The translations under genes were made by a program, and so were the position numbers. A DNA stretch of 64,000 nt from Sulfidibacter corallicola (GTDB taxonomy: Bacteria > Acidobacteriota > Holophagae > Acanthopleuribacterales > Acanthopleuribacteraceae), in the NCBI RefSeq assembly GCF_017498545.1, contig NZ_CP071793.1, positions 434,001 to 498,000 on the forward strand, read 5' to 3'. Of this stretch, positions 34,922 to 44,387 are shown piece by piece (the first letter of the stretch is position 1; every line of letters begins with the position of its first letter). Under the pieces are notes generated by a model. It was not told the origin of the DNA, did not search any database, and saw only the letters and a program-made list of their open reading frames with translations.

Positions 34922-37795
34922 TCAGTCGCGACCGAGCAGGGATGCGACCTGTTCCAGGAAGGCGGGCTCGTAGAGGTCGCTCTTGGTGAGATAGACGTCG
35001 GCTCCGGCGGCGAGGCCGCGGTCGCGGTCGCGCTCGCTTTCGCGATAGGACAGCATCAATACCGGAATGCCGGCGAGCTTGGGATCGGCCTTGATGCGTT
35101 GGGTCAGCTCCAACCCATCCATGCGCGGCATGTCCACATCGGAGATGACCAAATCGAAGCGCTCCCGTTTCAACGTGCGCAAGCCACGCACGCCGTTACC
35201 TGCCCAATCCACCTGATATCCCTGCTCTTCGAGGATTTTGCGCTCGACCTCGCGAACCGTGGCCGAGTCGTCCACGATCAGGATGCGCTTGCTTTCCGGT
35301 CGGCTGCGGGCACGGGACAGGGCGGCGGCATTCGGCGACTTTCCGGCCAGGATGCGTTCGGCCGAGTGCAGCAACTCGTCCATGTCGAAGATCAGGACCA
35401 CCGATCCGTCTTCCATGATCGAGGCCGCGGTAATGTCGTGCACGTTGCCCAGGCGATCGTCGAGCGGTCGAACCACCAGATGGCGATGCCCGATCAGGCG
35501 GTCCACCTCGAGCCCGAAAAAGCGATCGTTCTGCTGCAACACCAGCAAATTCACCTGATCGGACGGCTCGGTTTCCTTCGGGTAACCCAGCAGCTTGCGC
35601 ACCGATACGACGCCCAACCGGTGATCTTCCCAATCCAGGTGCGGGTAGCCGTCGACCTCGATCAATCGGTCGTGATCCACCGTGATGCACTTGTGGACCT
35701 TGGAAAGGGGGGCCGCGTAGGGCTCGCCGTCCACTTCCACCAGAACCGTCCGCACGACCGAAAGCGTGACGGGCACCTGAAGCTGGATGCGCATGAATTG
35801 GCCGGTCCGGGAATCGATCCACAGGGAGCCGCCGATTTCCTTGACGAGGTTGTACACCACGTCCAGGCCCACCCCGCGACCGGAAAGGCTGCTGACCTTT
35901 TTGGCGGTGGAGAAGCCGGGTAGGAACAGGAATTCCAGCAGTTCCTTGCGCGACAGGTTCTCGATCAGGCTGGGTTCGGCCATGCCGCGTTCGACGATTT
36001 GGGCGGTCAGGCGGTCGAAGTCGACCCCGCGGCCATCGTCCTCGACGGTGATCGAAAGCATGCCCGCATGGTGTACCGCGGTCAGAACCAGCCTGGCTTC
36101 TTCCGATTTGCTCGCCGCGCGGCGTTCCTCCGGGGTCTCGAGCCCGTGGTCCAACGCATTGCGAATCAAGTGCTTGAGTGGAGATTGCAACTTGTCCAGG
36201 ATGTCGCGATCCGCTTCGGTTTCGGCGCCGTGGATCTCGAACAGGACCTTTTTGCCGATTTGACGGGCCAGGTCGCGGACCATGCGCGGCAACGCCTGGA
36301 CGCCTTCTCCGAACGGCATCATGCGGCTGGAGATCACGGTGCGGTGAAGCCGATTGGAGAGTTGGACCAGATCGGAACCACTCTGCTCGTATCGCAGTAG
36401 GCGATCGTTGAAAAAACGTTGGACCGACGCGTTGAAGCGACAGAGTTCGTCGAGGTGGTACTCGGCCTTGGGGCCGATATCGCGGGCGCTCAGCGCTTGG
36501 GTGAGGTGGGACAGGGTCTCCGCTTGAAGATCCTGCTCCTTCTTGAGTTGCGCCAGTTGCAGCAGCATGCGGTCCAGGGCGCGCGTCGCGACAAAGAACT
36601 CGCTGGACACCGCCATCAATTGATCCAACTTGTTCGAGGAAATGCGCACCGCCCGCTTGGTTTCGTGCGACATGCCCGAGGAGCCGCTGCCCGAGCCGGC
36701 GAAGGGATCGCCCGCGGGCTCCTCCAAAAGTGTCGCTTCACCCTCCGAATCCTCGGTTTGCGTCGTCGGGGAGGCTTCCGATGCGCCGTCGTTTGCGCTG
36801 CGTGGCGCAGCCAGGGTGTCGCCCTGGATGTGGCGGGCGATGGCGGAGATGTGTTCCCGATCCCGGGAAAGCCCCTTCACCAGCGATGCGTCGTCTTTCT
36901 TGATAATGCCGGTGAAGACGTCGACCCCTGCCAACAGGGCGTCGACGTGATCGGGCTTCAACACCAGCTTGCCTTTTTGCGCGGCGACCAATTGATCTTC
37001 CATGCTGTGGGCCAGTTCGACGAGGATGGGCAGGTTGACGATACTCGCGGCGACCTTCAGCGAGTGGGCGGCACGCATCAGACCGTTCAAGCCCTCCACC
37101 GCTCGGGGATTCCGCTCCAGGGCCAGGAGCCCGTCACTCAGCGTGCCCGTGTAGGTTTCCACTTCCGCACGAAAGAGGTCCAACATCGAGGTGTTGGCCA
37201 ACGAGGTCAGGTACTGGTTGGCGTCGCCGGACGATTCGGGCTCTTCCGGTTCGTCCCAATGGTCATCGAGTGGGGCGGTCGGACCCACATCGGGTGATGT
37301 CGTTTCGACGGATTCTTCGGGGGAGAGATCGGCGCTCGATATCTCCGCAGCCGGCGACGCGGACGGTTCGGCGACGGCTTGTCCCATTTCCCCCGGAATC
37401 TTGGAGACCTCGCCGGTCAGGTAGTCGATGATCGAGGATTGAGCTTCGATTTCTCCCGGCAGCCTGGCCTCTTCTTGCTTCGACAGGTCCAACAGGGTCT
37501 CGACGATGCCCTCCAGCAAGCTCAAATCGGCGTCCGAATACGGCGTGTTTCGCTCCAAGTCGCGTTCGAACACCTGCTCCATGGCGTGGCCGAGGGTGGC
37601 GAGCGGGTCCAATCCCGCGATGCGGGCGGCGCCCTTGATCGAGTGGGCTGCGGTCCTCAGGATCTGCATGCAGTTCGGGGTGGGAGGATTGAGGCGCAGG
37701 GTCATGAGGCCCACGTTGAGGAGTTCGGACTGGGTAAACAGCTCGCCTTTGAACAGCCCGATCAACGAGAATTCGCTCCAGCGCTCCTTCGTCAT
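34922..37795 (-). CDS. CheA-type hybrid histidine kinase with two Hpt domains and C-terminal receiver (WspE-like)
   Basis: A 957-residue chemosensory kinase. Hpt1 has the phosphorylatable His51 in AAHSIKGAAR; Hpt2 (around residue 240) has AAHSLKVAAS. After an acidic linker come the dimerisation and HATPase domains (HLIRNALDHGLE, EDDGRGVD, GRGVGLDVV), a CheW-like regulatory domain (VVRTVLVEVDGEPYAAPL) and a receiver (RILIVDDSA, phosphoacceptor Asp in LVISDVDMPRMDG). This CheA-REC layout is that of WspE. Its ATG at 37795 overlaps the stop of the preceding CheW gene (ATGA), so translation is coupled. Likely phosphate targets are its own receiver and possibly the receiver-PP2C protein encoded at 30.9 kb (inference). 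Confidence 0.92.
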   Translation of the reverse strand: MTKERWSEFSLIGLFKGELFTQSELLNVGLMTLRLNPPTPNCMQILRTAAHSIKGAARIAGLDPLATLGHAMEQVFERDLERNTPYSDADLSLLEGIVETLLDLSKQEEARLPGEIEAQSSIIDYLTGEVSKIPGEMGQAVAEPSASPAAEISSADLSPEESVETTSPDVGPTAPLDDHWDEPEEPESSGDANQYLTSLANTSMLDLFRAEVETYTGTLSDGLLALERNPRAVEGLNGLMRAAHSLKVAASIVNLPILVELAHSMEDQLVAAQKGKLVLKPDHVDALLAGVDVFTGIIKKDDASLVKGLSRDREHISAIARHIQGDTLAAPRSANDGASEASPTTQTEDSEGEATLLEEPAGDPFAGSGSGSSGMSHETKRAVRISSNKLDQLMAVSSEFFVATRALDRMLLQLAQLKKEQDLQAETLSHLTQALSARDIGPKAEYHLDELCRFNASVQRFFNDRLLRYEQSGSDLVQLSNRLHRTVISSRMMPFGEGVQALPRMVRDLARQIGKKVLFEIHGAETEADRDILDKLQSPLKHLIRNALDHGLETPEERRAASKSEEARLVLTAVHHAGMLSITVEDDGRGVDFDRLTAQIVERGMAEPSLIENLSRKELLEFLFLPGFSTAKKVSSLSGRGVGLDVVYNLVKEIGGSLWIDSRTGQFMRIQLQVPVTLSVVRTVLVEVDGEPYAAPLSKVHKCITVDHDRLIEVDGYPHLDWEDHRLGVVSVRKLLGYPKETEPSDQVNLLVLQQNDRFFGLEVDRLIGHRHLVVRPLDDRLGNVHDITAASIMEDGSVVLIFDMDELLHSAERILAGKSPNAAALSRARSRPESKRILIVDDSATVREVERKILEEQGYQVDWAGNGVRGLRTLKRERFDLVISDVDMPRMDGLELTQRIKADPKLAGIPVLMLSYRESERDRDRGLAAGADVYLTKSDLYEPAFLEQVASLLGRD

Positions 37796-38520
37796 GACAG
37801 CAACCTCTTCTCGATCCCGTCGAACAGGGTCGGGGCGTTCAAAAAGCCGACCGGCGAGGCATCGAGCTCGTAGACGTCGCTCAAATAGGGGGTCACGATC
37901 TCGGAAAACCCGGACTCGACCCTCGGTCGGGTGCGGGCGGCGTCGGTCGTCTCCGGTGCGGTTTTCTCGAAGGCCTGGATACCGAGAACTTCGTCGACGG
38001 GAAAGACCCACTTTCGGCCCTGCCACCGCGTCACCATCAAGCGCGGGTACACTTTGCGACGGCGGGGCTCGGGGGTGGTCGCCGTCGGATCGATCTGGAA
38101 CAGGTCTGCCAGCGAGATGGCCACCTCGATTTGACCGTGAATGTTGACCAGGCCCTTCAATGCGCTGTCGGGACGTCGTGGGATGCGGCGAATCGATGCG
38201 GGCCGGGTCACCTCGAGCAGGGCCGAGGTTTCCATCGCGAAAAGCGCGTTCCCGACGCGAAATACGACACCCGATTCGGTTTCAGGGGCCGGGGCCGTTT
38301 CCAATGGGCTCGGCGCCTCGGCGCGCTGTTGCGGCGGTTGGTCAGCCAGGGGACGCTCGAAAAAAGCGCGGGCCGCGCGGGCGAAGACGGCGCAATTGCG
38401 GCAGTGGATCACCTCCGCGAGAAGGGGGCAGGAACTGTCGCCGGAACTGCCGATACGCGACCAGCAGTCGTCGACGACGGTCGTTTCGGGAAGTTCGGGA
38501 TTGGAAATGAAACGGGACAT
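37792..38520 (-). CDS. WspD-like CheW coupling protein with Cys-rich N terminus
   Basis: A 242-residue protein. The N terminus carries the Cys pattern DDCWSRIG...SSCPLL...HCRNCAVF that is characteristic of WspD. A Pro/Glu-rich linker leads to a CheW domain (residues ~80-200: VVFRVGNALFAMETSALLEV, LKGLVNIHGQIEVAISLADL). CheW domains bridge receptor tips and CheA. The Cys cluster might bind metal. GGAGG lies nine bases before the ATG at 38520. It overlaps the kinase gene by four bases. Confidence 0.85.
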   Translation of the reverse strand: MSRFISNPELPETTVVDDCWSRIGSSGDSSCPLLAEVIHCRNCAVFARAARAFFERPLADQPPQQRAEAPSPLETAPAPETESGVVFRVGNALFAMETSALLEVTRPASIRRIPRRPDSALKGLVNIHGQIEVAISLADLFQIDPTATTPEPRRRKVYPRLMVTRWQGRKWVFPVDEVLGIQAFEKTAPETTDAARTRPRVESGFSEIVTPYLSDVYELDASPVGFLNAPTLFDGIEKRLLS

Positions 38521-38595
38521 GGGCTGGAGCCTCCGGCTCGATTGCGCGAACGAGGATTCGGGTGGGGAATAGGGCTTTGAGCCTGGTCGGGCGCA

Positions 38596-39084
38596 CTAGC
38601 CCGATTCGATCCGGGGATGCGAGGTCGATGTGTCCGGCGTGCCGTCCGCTTGCAGCGCAACCTCTTCGATCAACTGCCACAGTCGTCGCGGCTCGATCAT
38701 CTGAAGCGGTTGGCCGCGAAACTCGCGAAGGGGGCCCAGCCGCGCGAGCGGGTCGTCCTGGGTGGTCGTCACCGGGTCCCATTCGTCGGCGATATGGCAG
38801 GAAATGGTCATGCCTTCCGCCACCAAGGCCAGCGTCCCGGCCGTTTCTTCACGACCGCGTACCAGGGCGATTCGGGTTCCCAGCAGGCGCGCGCTCGGTT
38901 GGCCGAACAGCAATTGCCGCAGATCGATCAGCGGTATCACTTCCGCGCCGTAGGCTATCGTGCCCAGTTGGTGGCTGGGCGCGCCCACGATCGCGACCGG
39001 TTCCCGATACGGCAGCACCACGTCCACATCGCGACCATCGACGGCGCAAAGGAAGTGATTCACGCGAAACGGCAGGATCAACAT
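38596..39084 (-). CDS. CheW-family coupling protein (WspB position)
   Basis: A 162-residue single CheW domain: FRVNHFLCAVDGRDVDVVLP, LGTIAYGAEVIPLIDLRQLL and TRIALVRGR strands are recognisable. The C-terminal tail is shorter and less conserved. It lies 9 bases downstream of the receptor gene and 75 bases upstream of the WspD-like gene, so it belongs to one operon. In Wsp systems a CheR gene (wspC) separates wspB and wspD; here there is only a short gap. Confidence 0.82.
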   Translation of the reverse strand: MLILPFRVNHFLCAVDGRDVDVVLPYREPVAIVGAPSHQLGTIAYGAEVIPLIDLRQLLFGQPSARLLGTRIALVRGREETAGTLALVAEGMTISCHIADEWDPVTTTQDDPLARLGPLREFRGQPLQMIEPRRLWQLIEEVALQADGTPDTSTSHPRIESG

Positions 39085-39093
39085 GGCACGACC

Positions 39094-41271
39094 TCAGTGG
39101 AAGCGCACGGTTTTGGCGAAGAATTTGCCACTCGCGGTCTGGCTCTTGACCTTGAACCGGCTGACTTCGTCCTGAAGGTTCTGGGCCGCTTCGTCCAGCT
39201 CTTCCGCGACCGTTTTGAAATCGTGGATCGAATCGCTGGTCTGCTTGGTGGCTTCGTTGAGCTGGATCATCATCTCGTTGATTTGGGCGGCTCGCTTGGA
39301 TTGCGATTCCACCCCGTGGTTGACTTCCTGGAAACGCGGTCCCAGGGCACGCACGCTTTCGATGATCTGCTCCAGGTCGCCGCCGATGCGGCTGGTATTC
39401 TCGACCCCCTTGCGGACCTCGGCCGTGAAGTTGGTCATCTCCTGGACACCGATCGTGACCGAGGTCGACATGTCCTTGGCCATTTTCTCGATGTCCAGCG
39501 AGGCGACCGCGGTTTGGTCGGCGAGTCGCCGGATCTCGCGGGCGACCACCGAGAACCCGAGCCCGTACTCGCCGGCCTTTTCGGCTTCGATGGCGGCGTT
39601 CAGCGAGAGCAGGTTGGTTTGATCGGCGATCTTGTTGATGGTCGAGGTCACCAAGTGGATGTTGTCCGTTTTCTCGCGAATGATGAAGAGCTTGGCGGAA
39701 ATCGCGTCGGTGGCCTCCATCAACTTGTGAATCGAGCGCTCCATCTGGCCGAGGTTGCGCAAACCGTGGTCCACGGTCTGGGTCGAATCGTTGACGACCA
39801 CGGCGACGTCGTTCATGGTCTCTTCGAGCGAACGCGCGGTGGTGGAAATCTCGTGGGAGATCTTGACGACCTCGTGGGTGGAGGAGAGCTGTTGGTGGGC
39901 GGTCGACTCCATCTGCATGGCGGACGTGGCGATCTGGGCCGTGGAGAGCGAGACCTTGCCGCCGGAGCGCTGGACCTCGGTGGCGAGGGCGTGGAGCGAA
40001 TCGGTCATCTTCTTGACGGCGTAGACCAACTGCCCGGTCTCGCCGCGTTCGGCGATGCTGCGGGGATGGCTGTGGCCCTTGAGTTTGGAGAAAAGGCGTT
40101 GGGTCATGTCGTCCAGTTCGCGCTTGGCGTTGAAGAGATCGCCATGAGTTATGGTTTTCGTAACTTTAACCACTTCCGAAATCGGCCGCGCGATCTGGCC
40201 CGAAAGCAGGTACAGCAGCAATACCGCCACCATCGTCAGGCTGAATCCGATCGCCACCAGCCGGTACATCGTCTGCGTCGCTTCCGCCGTCACCACCGTG
40301 GCCGGCACGCTCACGTGCAGCGACCAGGGCGTGTTGGTTTTGCCCAAGAATATCGGGATCTGCAGGTGCAGGGCTTCCTCGTCCAGCGCCATGCGCGTGC
40401 CGTCGTCGCCGGCCTGACCCGCATTGGCGAGGGTGAAGGTCTCCACCTCGTGAATCTTCCTGCCGGCCAGCTCCGGTCGATCGGTGGCCGCCGCGATGGT
40501 CCCGTTGTTACTGACCAGGATCAACTTGCTCGAGGGGTGGAACCGCACGATCTCGTTGGCGATGCGCTGCAGGAAATCCAGCGAAAAATCCACCCCGGTG
40601 ATGCCCACGAATCGTTTCTCGACCCGTTGATCGACCTGTTTTTTGATGACGATCGGCACCACCAGCGACGTGATCAGCAATTTCTTTTCCCGGTTGGCGT
40701 CGACGCTGGTTTCCTGGGGGCCGATAATCGTTTCGTAGGGGTCGATGATCGCTTCCTTGTGGGTTTTCTTGGGGATTTGGTAGTAGTTGCCCTCACCCTC
40801 CACGTCGTAGTAGTAGAGCGGCCCCACCGTCAACTCGCCGTTCATCTCGCGGTTCCAATAGGGCACGAAGCGGCCCGTGATGTCGTGACCGATGGTGTCC
40901 ACGTAATCGTCGTCGCGCGAGTCGAAGGCGAAAGGTTCCCAGCCCGTGTAGACGCCGATGAACTGTGGGTTCTCCCGCAGGACCGTGCGCAGGATGGCGT
41001 TGGCTTCCTCGCGCGTCAGGCTGAAGCCGTTGTCTTCCTTGTGCGCGATCAGCGTGTGCGACAGGGTGCGCGCCGTGTCCATCGCCAGCTCGATCTCGTT
41101 CTTGACGCGGGCCGCGTTTTGCTGGGCGAAGGCGAGGGCCCTGGATTTCATTTCCTCGATCGCGCGGTTCCGAACCGAGATCGCCGAATAACTGATGATC
41201 ATCCCGGCGGTGAGGACGAGACAGCAGCCGGACCAGAAAGTGATTTTGGCTTGAATGGAGCGAATCGACAT
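39094..41271 (-). CDS. Methyl-accepting chemotaxis protein with dCache sensor
   Basis: A 725-residue receptor. A first membrane helix (residues ~8-32) precedes a periplasmic dCache-like domain (~35-335; GVYTGWEPFAFDSRDDDY, PIVIKKQVD, GVDFSLDFLQ), then a second helix (LVAIGFSLTMVAVLLLYLL), HAMP and the signalling coiled coil. The hairpin tip reads NLLSLNAAIEAEKAGEYG then FSVVAREIRRLADQTAVAS, a variant typical of WspA-type receptors. The C terminus lacks a CheR-tethering pentapeptide. It is the first gene of the chemosensory operon. The upstream 120 bases contain the end of the secretion operon. Confidence 0.92.
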   Translation of the reverse strand: MSIRSIQAKITFWSGCCLVLTAGMIISYSAISVRNRAIEEMKSRALAFAQQNAARVKNEIELAMDTARTLSHTLIAHKEDNGFSLTREEANAILRTVLRENPQFIGVYTGWEPFAFDSRDDDYVDTIGHDITGRFVPYWNREMNGELTVGPLYYYDVEGEGNYYQIPKKTHKEAIIDPYETIIGPQETSVDANREKKLLITSLVVPIVIKKQVDQRVEKRFVGITGVDFSLDFLQRIANEIVRFHPSSKLILVSNNGTIAAATDRPELAGRKIHEVETFTLANAGQAGDDGTRMALDEEALHLQIPIFLGKTNTPWSLHVSVPATVVTAEATQTMYRLVAIGFSLTMVAVLLLYLLSGQIARPISEVVKVTKTITHGDLFNAKRELDDMTQRLFSKLKGHSHPRSIAERGETGQLVYAVKKMTDSLHALATEVQRSGGKVSLSTAQIATSAMQMESTAHQQLSSTHEVVKISHEISTTARSLEETMNDVAVVVNDSTQTVDHGLRNLGQMERSIHKLMEATDAISAKLFIIREKTDNIHLVTSTINKIADQTNLLSLNAAIEAEKAGEYGLGFSVVAREIRRLADQTAVASLDIEKMAKDMSTSVTIGVQEMTNFTAEVRKGVENTSRIGGDLEQIIESVRALGPRFQEVNHGVESQSKRAAQINEMMIQLNEATKQTSDSIHDFKTVAEELDEAAQNLQDEVSRFKVKSQTASGKFFAKTVRFH

Positions 41272-41333
41272 GGGTCATCCTGAAAGAAGTGAATTGCTTG
41301 ACGTTGCCGTGAAAGATCCCGAGCCACCAATGC

Positions 41334-41376
41334 AAAAAACCCGAACGCCGGATCGCTGGGAAACGGGTTCGGGTTT
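41334..41376 (-). terminator. Terminator of the type III secretion operon
   Basis: AAACCCGAAC and GTTCGGGTTT form a perfect ten-base stem, and the minus strand continues into TTTTTTG. It lies 24 bases beyond the sctV stop codon and before the receptor gene, so the chemosensory genes are probably transcribed from their own promoter or by read-through. Confidence 0.8.
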
Positions 41377-41399
41377 CGGGTGTGGCGACGGGTTCGCCG

Positions 41400-43484
41400 T
41401 TACATGTTGACCCGACCCAGCGGTTGAATGGTGATCTCCGGTGTGAGTTCCTGGTAGGAAAGCACGGGGAGCTCGGAAACTTCCATTTCGATCAACTTCT
41501 TTACGTAACGGCGAATGTCCATGGAAATTAACAGGACGGGTTTCTGCGGATTCTGGGTAAAGTCGCCGACCTCTCGCTGGACGGCCTGCACGATGCGCCG
41601 CGAGGTGTCCGGATCCAGGGCGAGATAGCTGCCGCCCGAGGTCTGGCGAATGGCCTTGCGGACCACTTCCTCGAGGCCCGGATCGAACATGTAGGAAGCG
41701 AGGATGTTCTGGCCGCCGCTGTATTTGTAGCTGATGAAGCGGCGCAGACCCATGCGTACGTATTCGGTCAGCAGGACCACGTCCTTCTCTTTCTGGCCCC
41801 ACTCGATCAGGGTCTGCAGGATGGTGCGCAGGTCGCGAATGGAAACCTCTTCCTGCACCAGGCGCTGGAAGACCTCGGTGATCTTGGCCACCGGCAGGAT
41901 GCGCTGGACTTCCTTGACCAGCACGCCGAAGCGCTCTTCCATGTGGTCCAGCAGGTATTTGGTTTCCTGCAGGCCGATGAAGTCGTCGGCGTGTTTCTTC
42001 AGGATGAAGGAGAGGTGGTAGGTGAGCACCTGGGGCACGTCCATGAAGGGAATGCCTGCACTCTGGAGCAGGGAGCGCTTGCTGCCGTCGACCCACAGGG
42101 TCGGCAGGTCCGGCAGGAAATCCGCGCCTTTCTCGTATTCGATGCCCATGATGCGCAGGTTGTCCTCGGCTTCGCGCACGAACAGTTTGCCCGGGATCAC
42201 CTGGCCCTCGGACATCGGGATCTCCTGGACCATGATGGTGTAGCGGTTGGGCTCCATATCCTCGGCGAAGCGCAGGTGGATACCCGGGAACGGCACGCCG
42301 AGATCGTAGTAGAGCGCCTTGCGCACCCGCACCAGTTCGTTGTTGAGCACTTCCGGCTGGATGTAGTCGCGGATGTTGGCGGACACGTCGATCAGCAGCG
42401 GAATCGTCAGCGAGAAATCCTCGCCCTCGGTTTCCTGGCGTGGTGGACGTTTATCGCCGGCCGCGGCCATGGCGGGCATGCCGCCACCGGCGGTTTCCAG
42501 GGCCTCGCCGCTTTGCGAGCGCTTGTACAGGGTGTAGCCGATGCCGCCGATGACCAGGCCCAAACCGATGAACTGGATCTTCGGGAAACCGGGAATCAAC
42601 GCGAACGACAGCAGGATGGCGCCGCCGATGGCGAGCGCTTTCGGCTGGGCCAGCACCTGGGTGCCGATGTCGCCGCCCAAGTGGGGCGAGTCCTCGTTGG
42701 AGACGCGGGTGACGATGATCCCGGCCGTAATCGAGATGAACAGTGCCGGAATCTGCGAGATCAAACCGTCGCCGATGGTCAGGATGGCGTATTTCTGGAG
42801 CGCCTCGCCGACGGGCATGCCTTTCTGCATGCTGCCGATGGCGATCCCGCCGAGAATGTTGATGCCGGTGACGATCAGGCCCGCGATGGCGTCGCCCTTG
42901 ACGAACTTCATGGCACCGTCCATGGCGCCGTAGAGCTGGCTCTCTTTTTCGACGTTGTTGCGGCGACGGCGCGCTTCGTCGATGTCGATGGCGCCGGCGC
43001 GCAGGTCGGCGTCGATACTCATCTGCTTACCGGGCATGGCGTCCAGGGTGAAGCGGGCACCGACCTCCGCGACGCGTTCCGAACCCTTGGCGATGACCAT
43101 GAACTGGACGATCGTGATGATCAGGAAGATGACGCCACCCACGACGAAGTTACCGGCGACGACCAGGTTCCCGAAGGTGTTGATGATCTCGCCGGCGTAG
43201 GCGTAGAGCAGGATCTGGCGGGTGGTGGTGATGTTCAGTGCCAAACGGAACAGGGTGGTGAACAGCAACAGGGTGGGGAAGGAGGAAAGCGAAAGCGCCG
43301 AGGGAATATAGAGCGACAGCATCAACAGCGTCACCGCGATCGACAGGTTGGCCGCGATCAGGGCGTCGACCAGGAACGGCGGCAGCGGCAGGATCATCAG
43401 TGCGATGATGCAGATGATCAGGACCGCCAGGATGATGTCGGTATATTTGGTAGATTGTAGGAGTAGGTTCTGGATTTTATTCAT
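41400..43484 (-). CDS. sctV: Type III secretion export gate protein SctV
   Basis: A 694-residue inner-membrane protein of the LcrD/FlhA family. The N-terminal half has about eight membrane helices (first: YTDIILAVLIICIIALMIL) and the FHIPEP-like cytoplasmic loop (ARFTLDAMPGKQMSIDADL, read as RFTLDAMPGKQMSIDADL). The C-terminal ~340 residues form the cytoplasmic ring domain that docks chaperone-substrate complexes. It builds the export gate with SctR/S/T/U. Its start overlaps the sctY stop by eight bases. It is the last gene of the secretion operon, followed by a terminator. Confidence 0.95.
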   Translation of the reverse strand: MNKIQNLLLQSTKYTDIILAVLIICIIALMILPLPPFLVDALIAANLSIAVTLLMLSLYIPSALSLSSFPTLLLFTTLFRLALNITTTRQILLYAYAGEIINTFGNLVVAGNFVVGGVIFLIITIVQFMVIAKGSERVAEVGARFTLDAMPGKQMSIDADLRAGAIDIDEARRRRNNVEKESQLYGAMDGAMKFVKGDAIAGLIVTGINILGGIAIGSMQKGMPVGEALQKYAILTIGDGLISQIPALFISITAGIIVTRVSNEDSPHLGGDIGTQVLAQPKALAIGGAILLSFALIPGFPKIQFIGLGLVIGGIGYTLYKRSQSGEALETAGGGMPAMAAAGDKRPPRQETEGEDFSLTIPLLIDVSANIRDYIQPEVLNNELVRVRKALYYDLGVPFPGIHLRFAEDMEPNRYTIMVQEIPMSEGQVIPGKLFVREAEDNLRIMGIEYEKGADFLPDLPTLWVDGSKRSLLQSAGIPFMDVPQVLTYHLSFILKKHADDFIGLQETKYLLDHMEERFGVLVKEVQRILPVAKITEVFQRLVQEEVSIRDLRTILQTLIEWGQKEKDVVLLTEYVRMGLRRFISYKYSGGQNILASYMFDPGLEEVVRKAIRQTSGGSYLALDPDTSRRIVQAVQREVGDFTQNPQKPVLLISMDIRRYVKKLIEMEVSELPVLSYQELTPEITIQPLGRVNM

Positions 43485-43860
43485 AGCTGACTTCTTCCGC
43501 TTGGGTATTCGGTTCGGGTTCGACCCCGTCCGTGATTTGGCGCTCCTCGATGTAGCGGTTCAACATGGCGCGCGCCGAATCCTCCCGGCCCAATCCCCAC
43601 AGAGCCTTGCTCTTGATGAAGAAAGCCTCGGTCTTGCCCGATCCGGAACCGGGGTTGTCCAGGAACCGGTCGGCCATCAGCAGGCACTGTTCGAACTTGC
43701 CCTGTTGCAGATAGGTATAGGCGAGGGCTCGTTGCAGGTAGGCATCGTTGGGATAGAGCTCCAACAAGGCGCGAAAGAGGATGCCGGCCTTGTCGATCTT
43801 GTGGTTGCGGAGATAGAAATATCCCAGCAGCGAGAGGAATTCTTTTTCTTGTTCGTCCAT
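43477..43860 (-). CDS. sctY: Type III secretion TPR protein SctY (YscY-like)
   Basis: A 127-residue TPR protein: ERNHKIDKAGILFRALLELYP-like first repeat (IDKAGILFRALLELYP), ALAYTYLQQGKFEQCLLMAD and ALWGLGREDSARAMLNRYI. In Yersinia YscY binds YscX and SctV and is needed for early substrates. Small size, TPR content and placement directly between sctX and sctV support the name; sequence identity to YscY itself cannot be judged here. The start has no clear Shine-Dalgarno site. Confidence 0.72.
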   Translation of the reverse strand: MDEQEKEFLSLLGYFYLRNHKIDKAGILFRALLELYPNDAYLQRALAYTYLQQGKFEQCLLMADRFLDNPGSGSGKTEAFFIKSKALWGLGREDSARAMLNRYIEERQITDGVEPEPNTQAEEVSYE

Positions 43861-43950
43861 GGTGTTCGGTTCCGTTTTGTGTGTGGTGGGCCGAGGGCAC
43901 GGTGATCGCCGGGTTCGAGGTTCGGCGACGCGGGTGGGCGGCCGGTTGGG

Positions 43951-44349
43951 TCAGGCCTTGTGCAGCGTGTTCTGGTAGGTGATCAGCAGATCCATCAGGT
44001 CCTCTTCGGCTTCCAACAGTTCGGCCGCTTCCTGCAGCGCCTTCTTGTTGGTCCAGGGACCGGCTTTCTTGATGGCCTCGCGCAGCGACTTCTGCGAGCG
44101 ACCGATCAGGGAGCGGTAGACGGCGGGGATCAGGATGCTCTTGTCCTGGAGCTTGGTCTGCAGCGACTCCAGCAGGTTGAGTTCCAGGTTGGGCGTGCGG
44201 ATGACCTTGTCCAGGTGCTGGTTGACGCGCGATTCGCTCGGCAGCAGCGGGCGCTGTCGGTCGGGCAGGCGGACGTCTTCCTTGAGGTCGCCCTGGAAGA
44301 TCTGCTCGATGCCGCGATCGAACGAGAGAATTTTCAAGGGGTCGGCCAT
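43951..44349 (-). CDS. sctX: Type III secretion protein SctX (YscX-like)
   Basis: A 132-residue protein. Near the N terminus DRGIEQIF and VRLPDRQRPLLPSE resemble the corresponding LPERYALPP block of Yersinia YscX, and the C terminus ends LQNTLHKA-like (YQNTLHKA), parallel to the NLLHKV end of YscX (recalled). YscX is an early secreted substrate that works with YscY and YscV. The ATG at 44349 follows AGGAG at eight bases. SctX is confined to Ysc-type systems, so it helps classify this system. Confidence 0.75.
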   Translation of the reverse strand: MADPLKILSFDRGIEQIFQGDLKEDVRLPDRQRPLLPSESRVNQHLDKVIRTPNLELNLLESLQTKLQDKSILIPAVYRSLIGRSQKSLREAIKKAGPWTNKKALQEAAELLEAEEDLMDLLITYQNTLHKA

Positions 44350-44387
44350 GCTAGGTACTCCTGGTGGGATGGAATGGGATGCCGGCG

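Noticed and set aside
38617..41283. Plus-strand frame of 888 codons opposite the receptor gene
   Set aside because: The minus-strand receptor has a full MCP signature. The plus frame is His/Asp/Arg/Val-rich noise.
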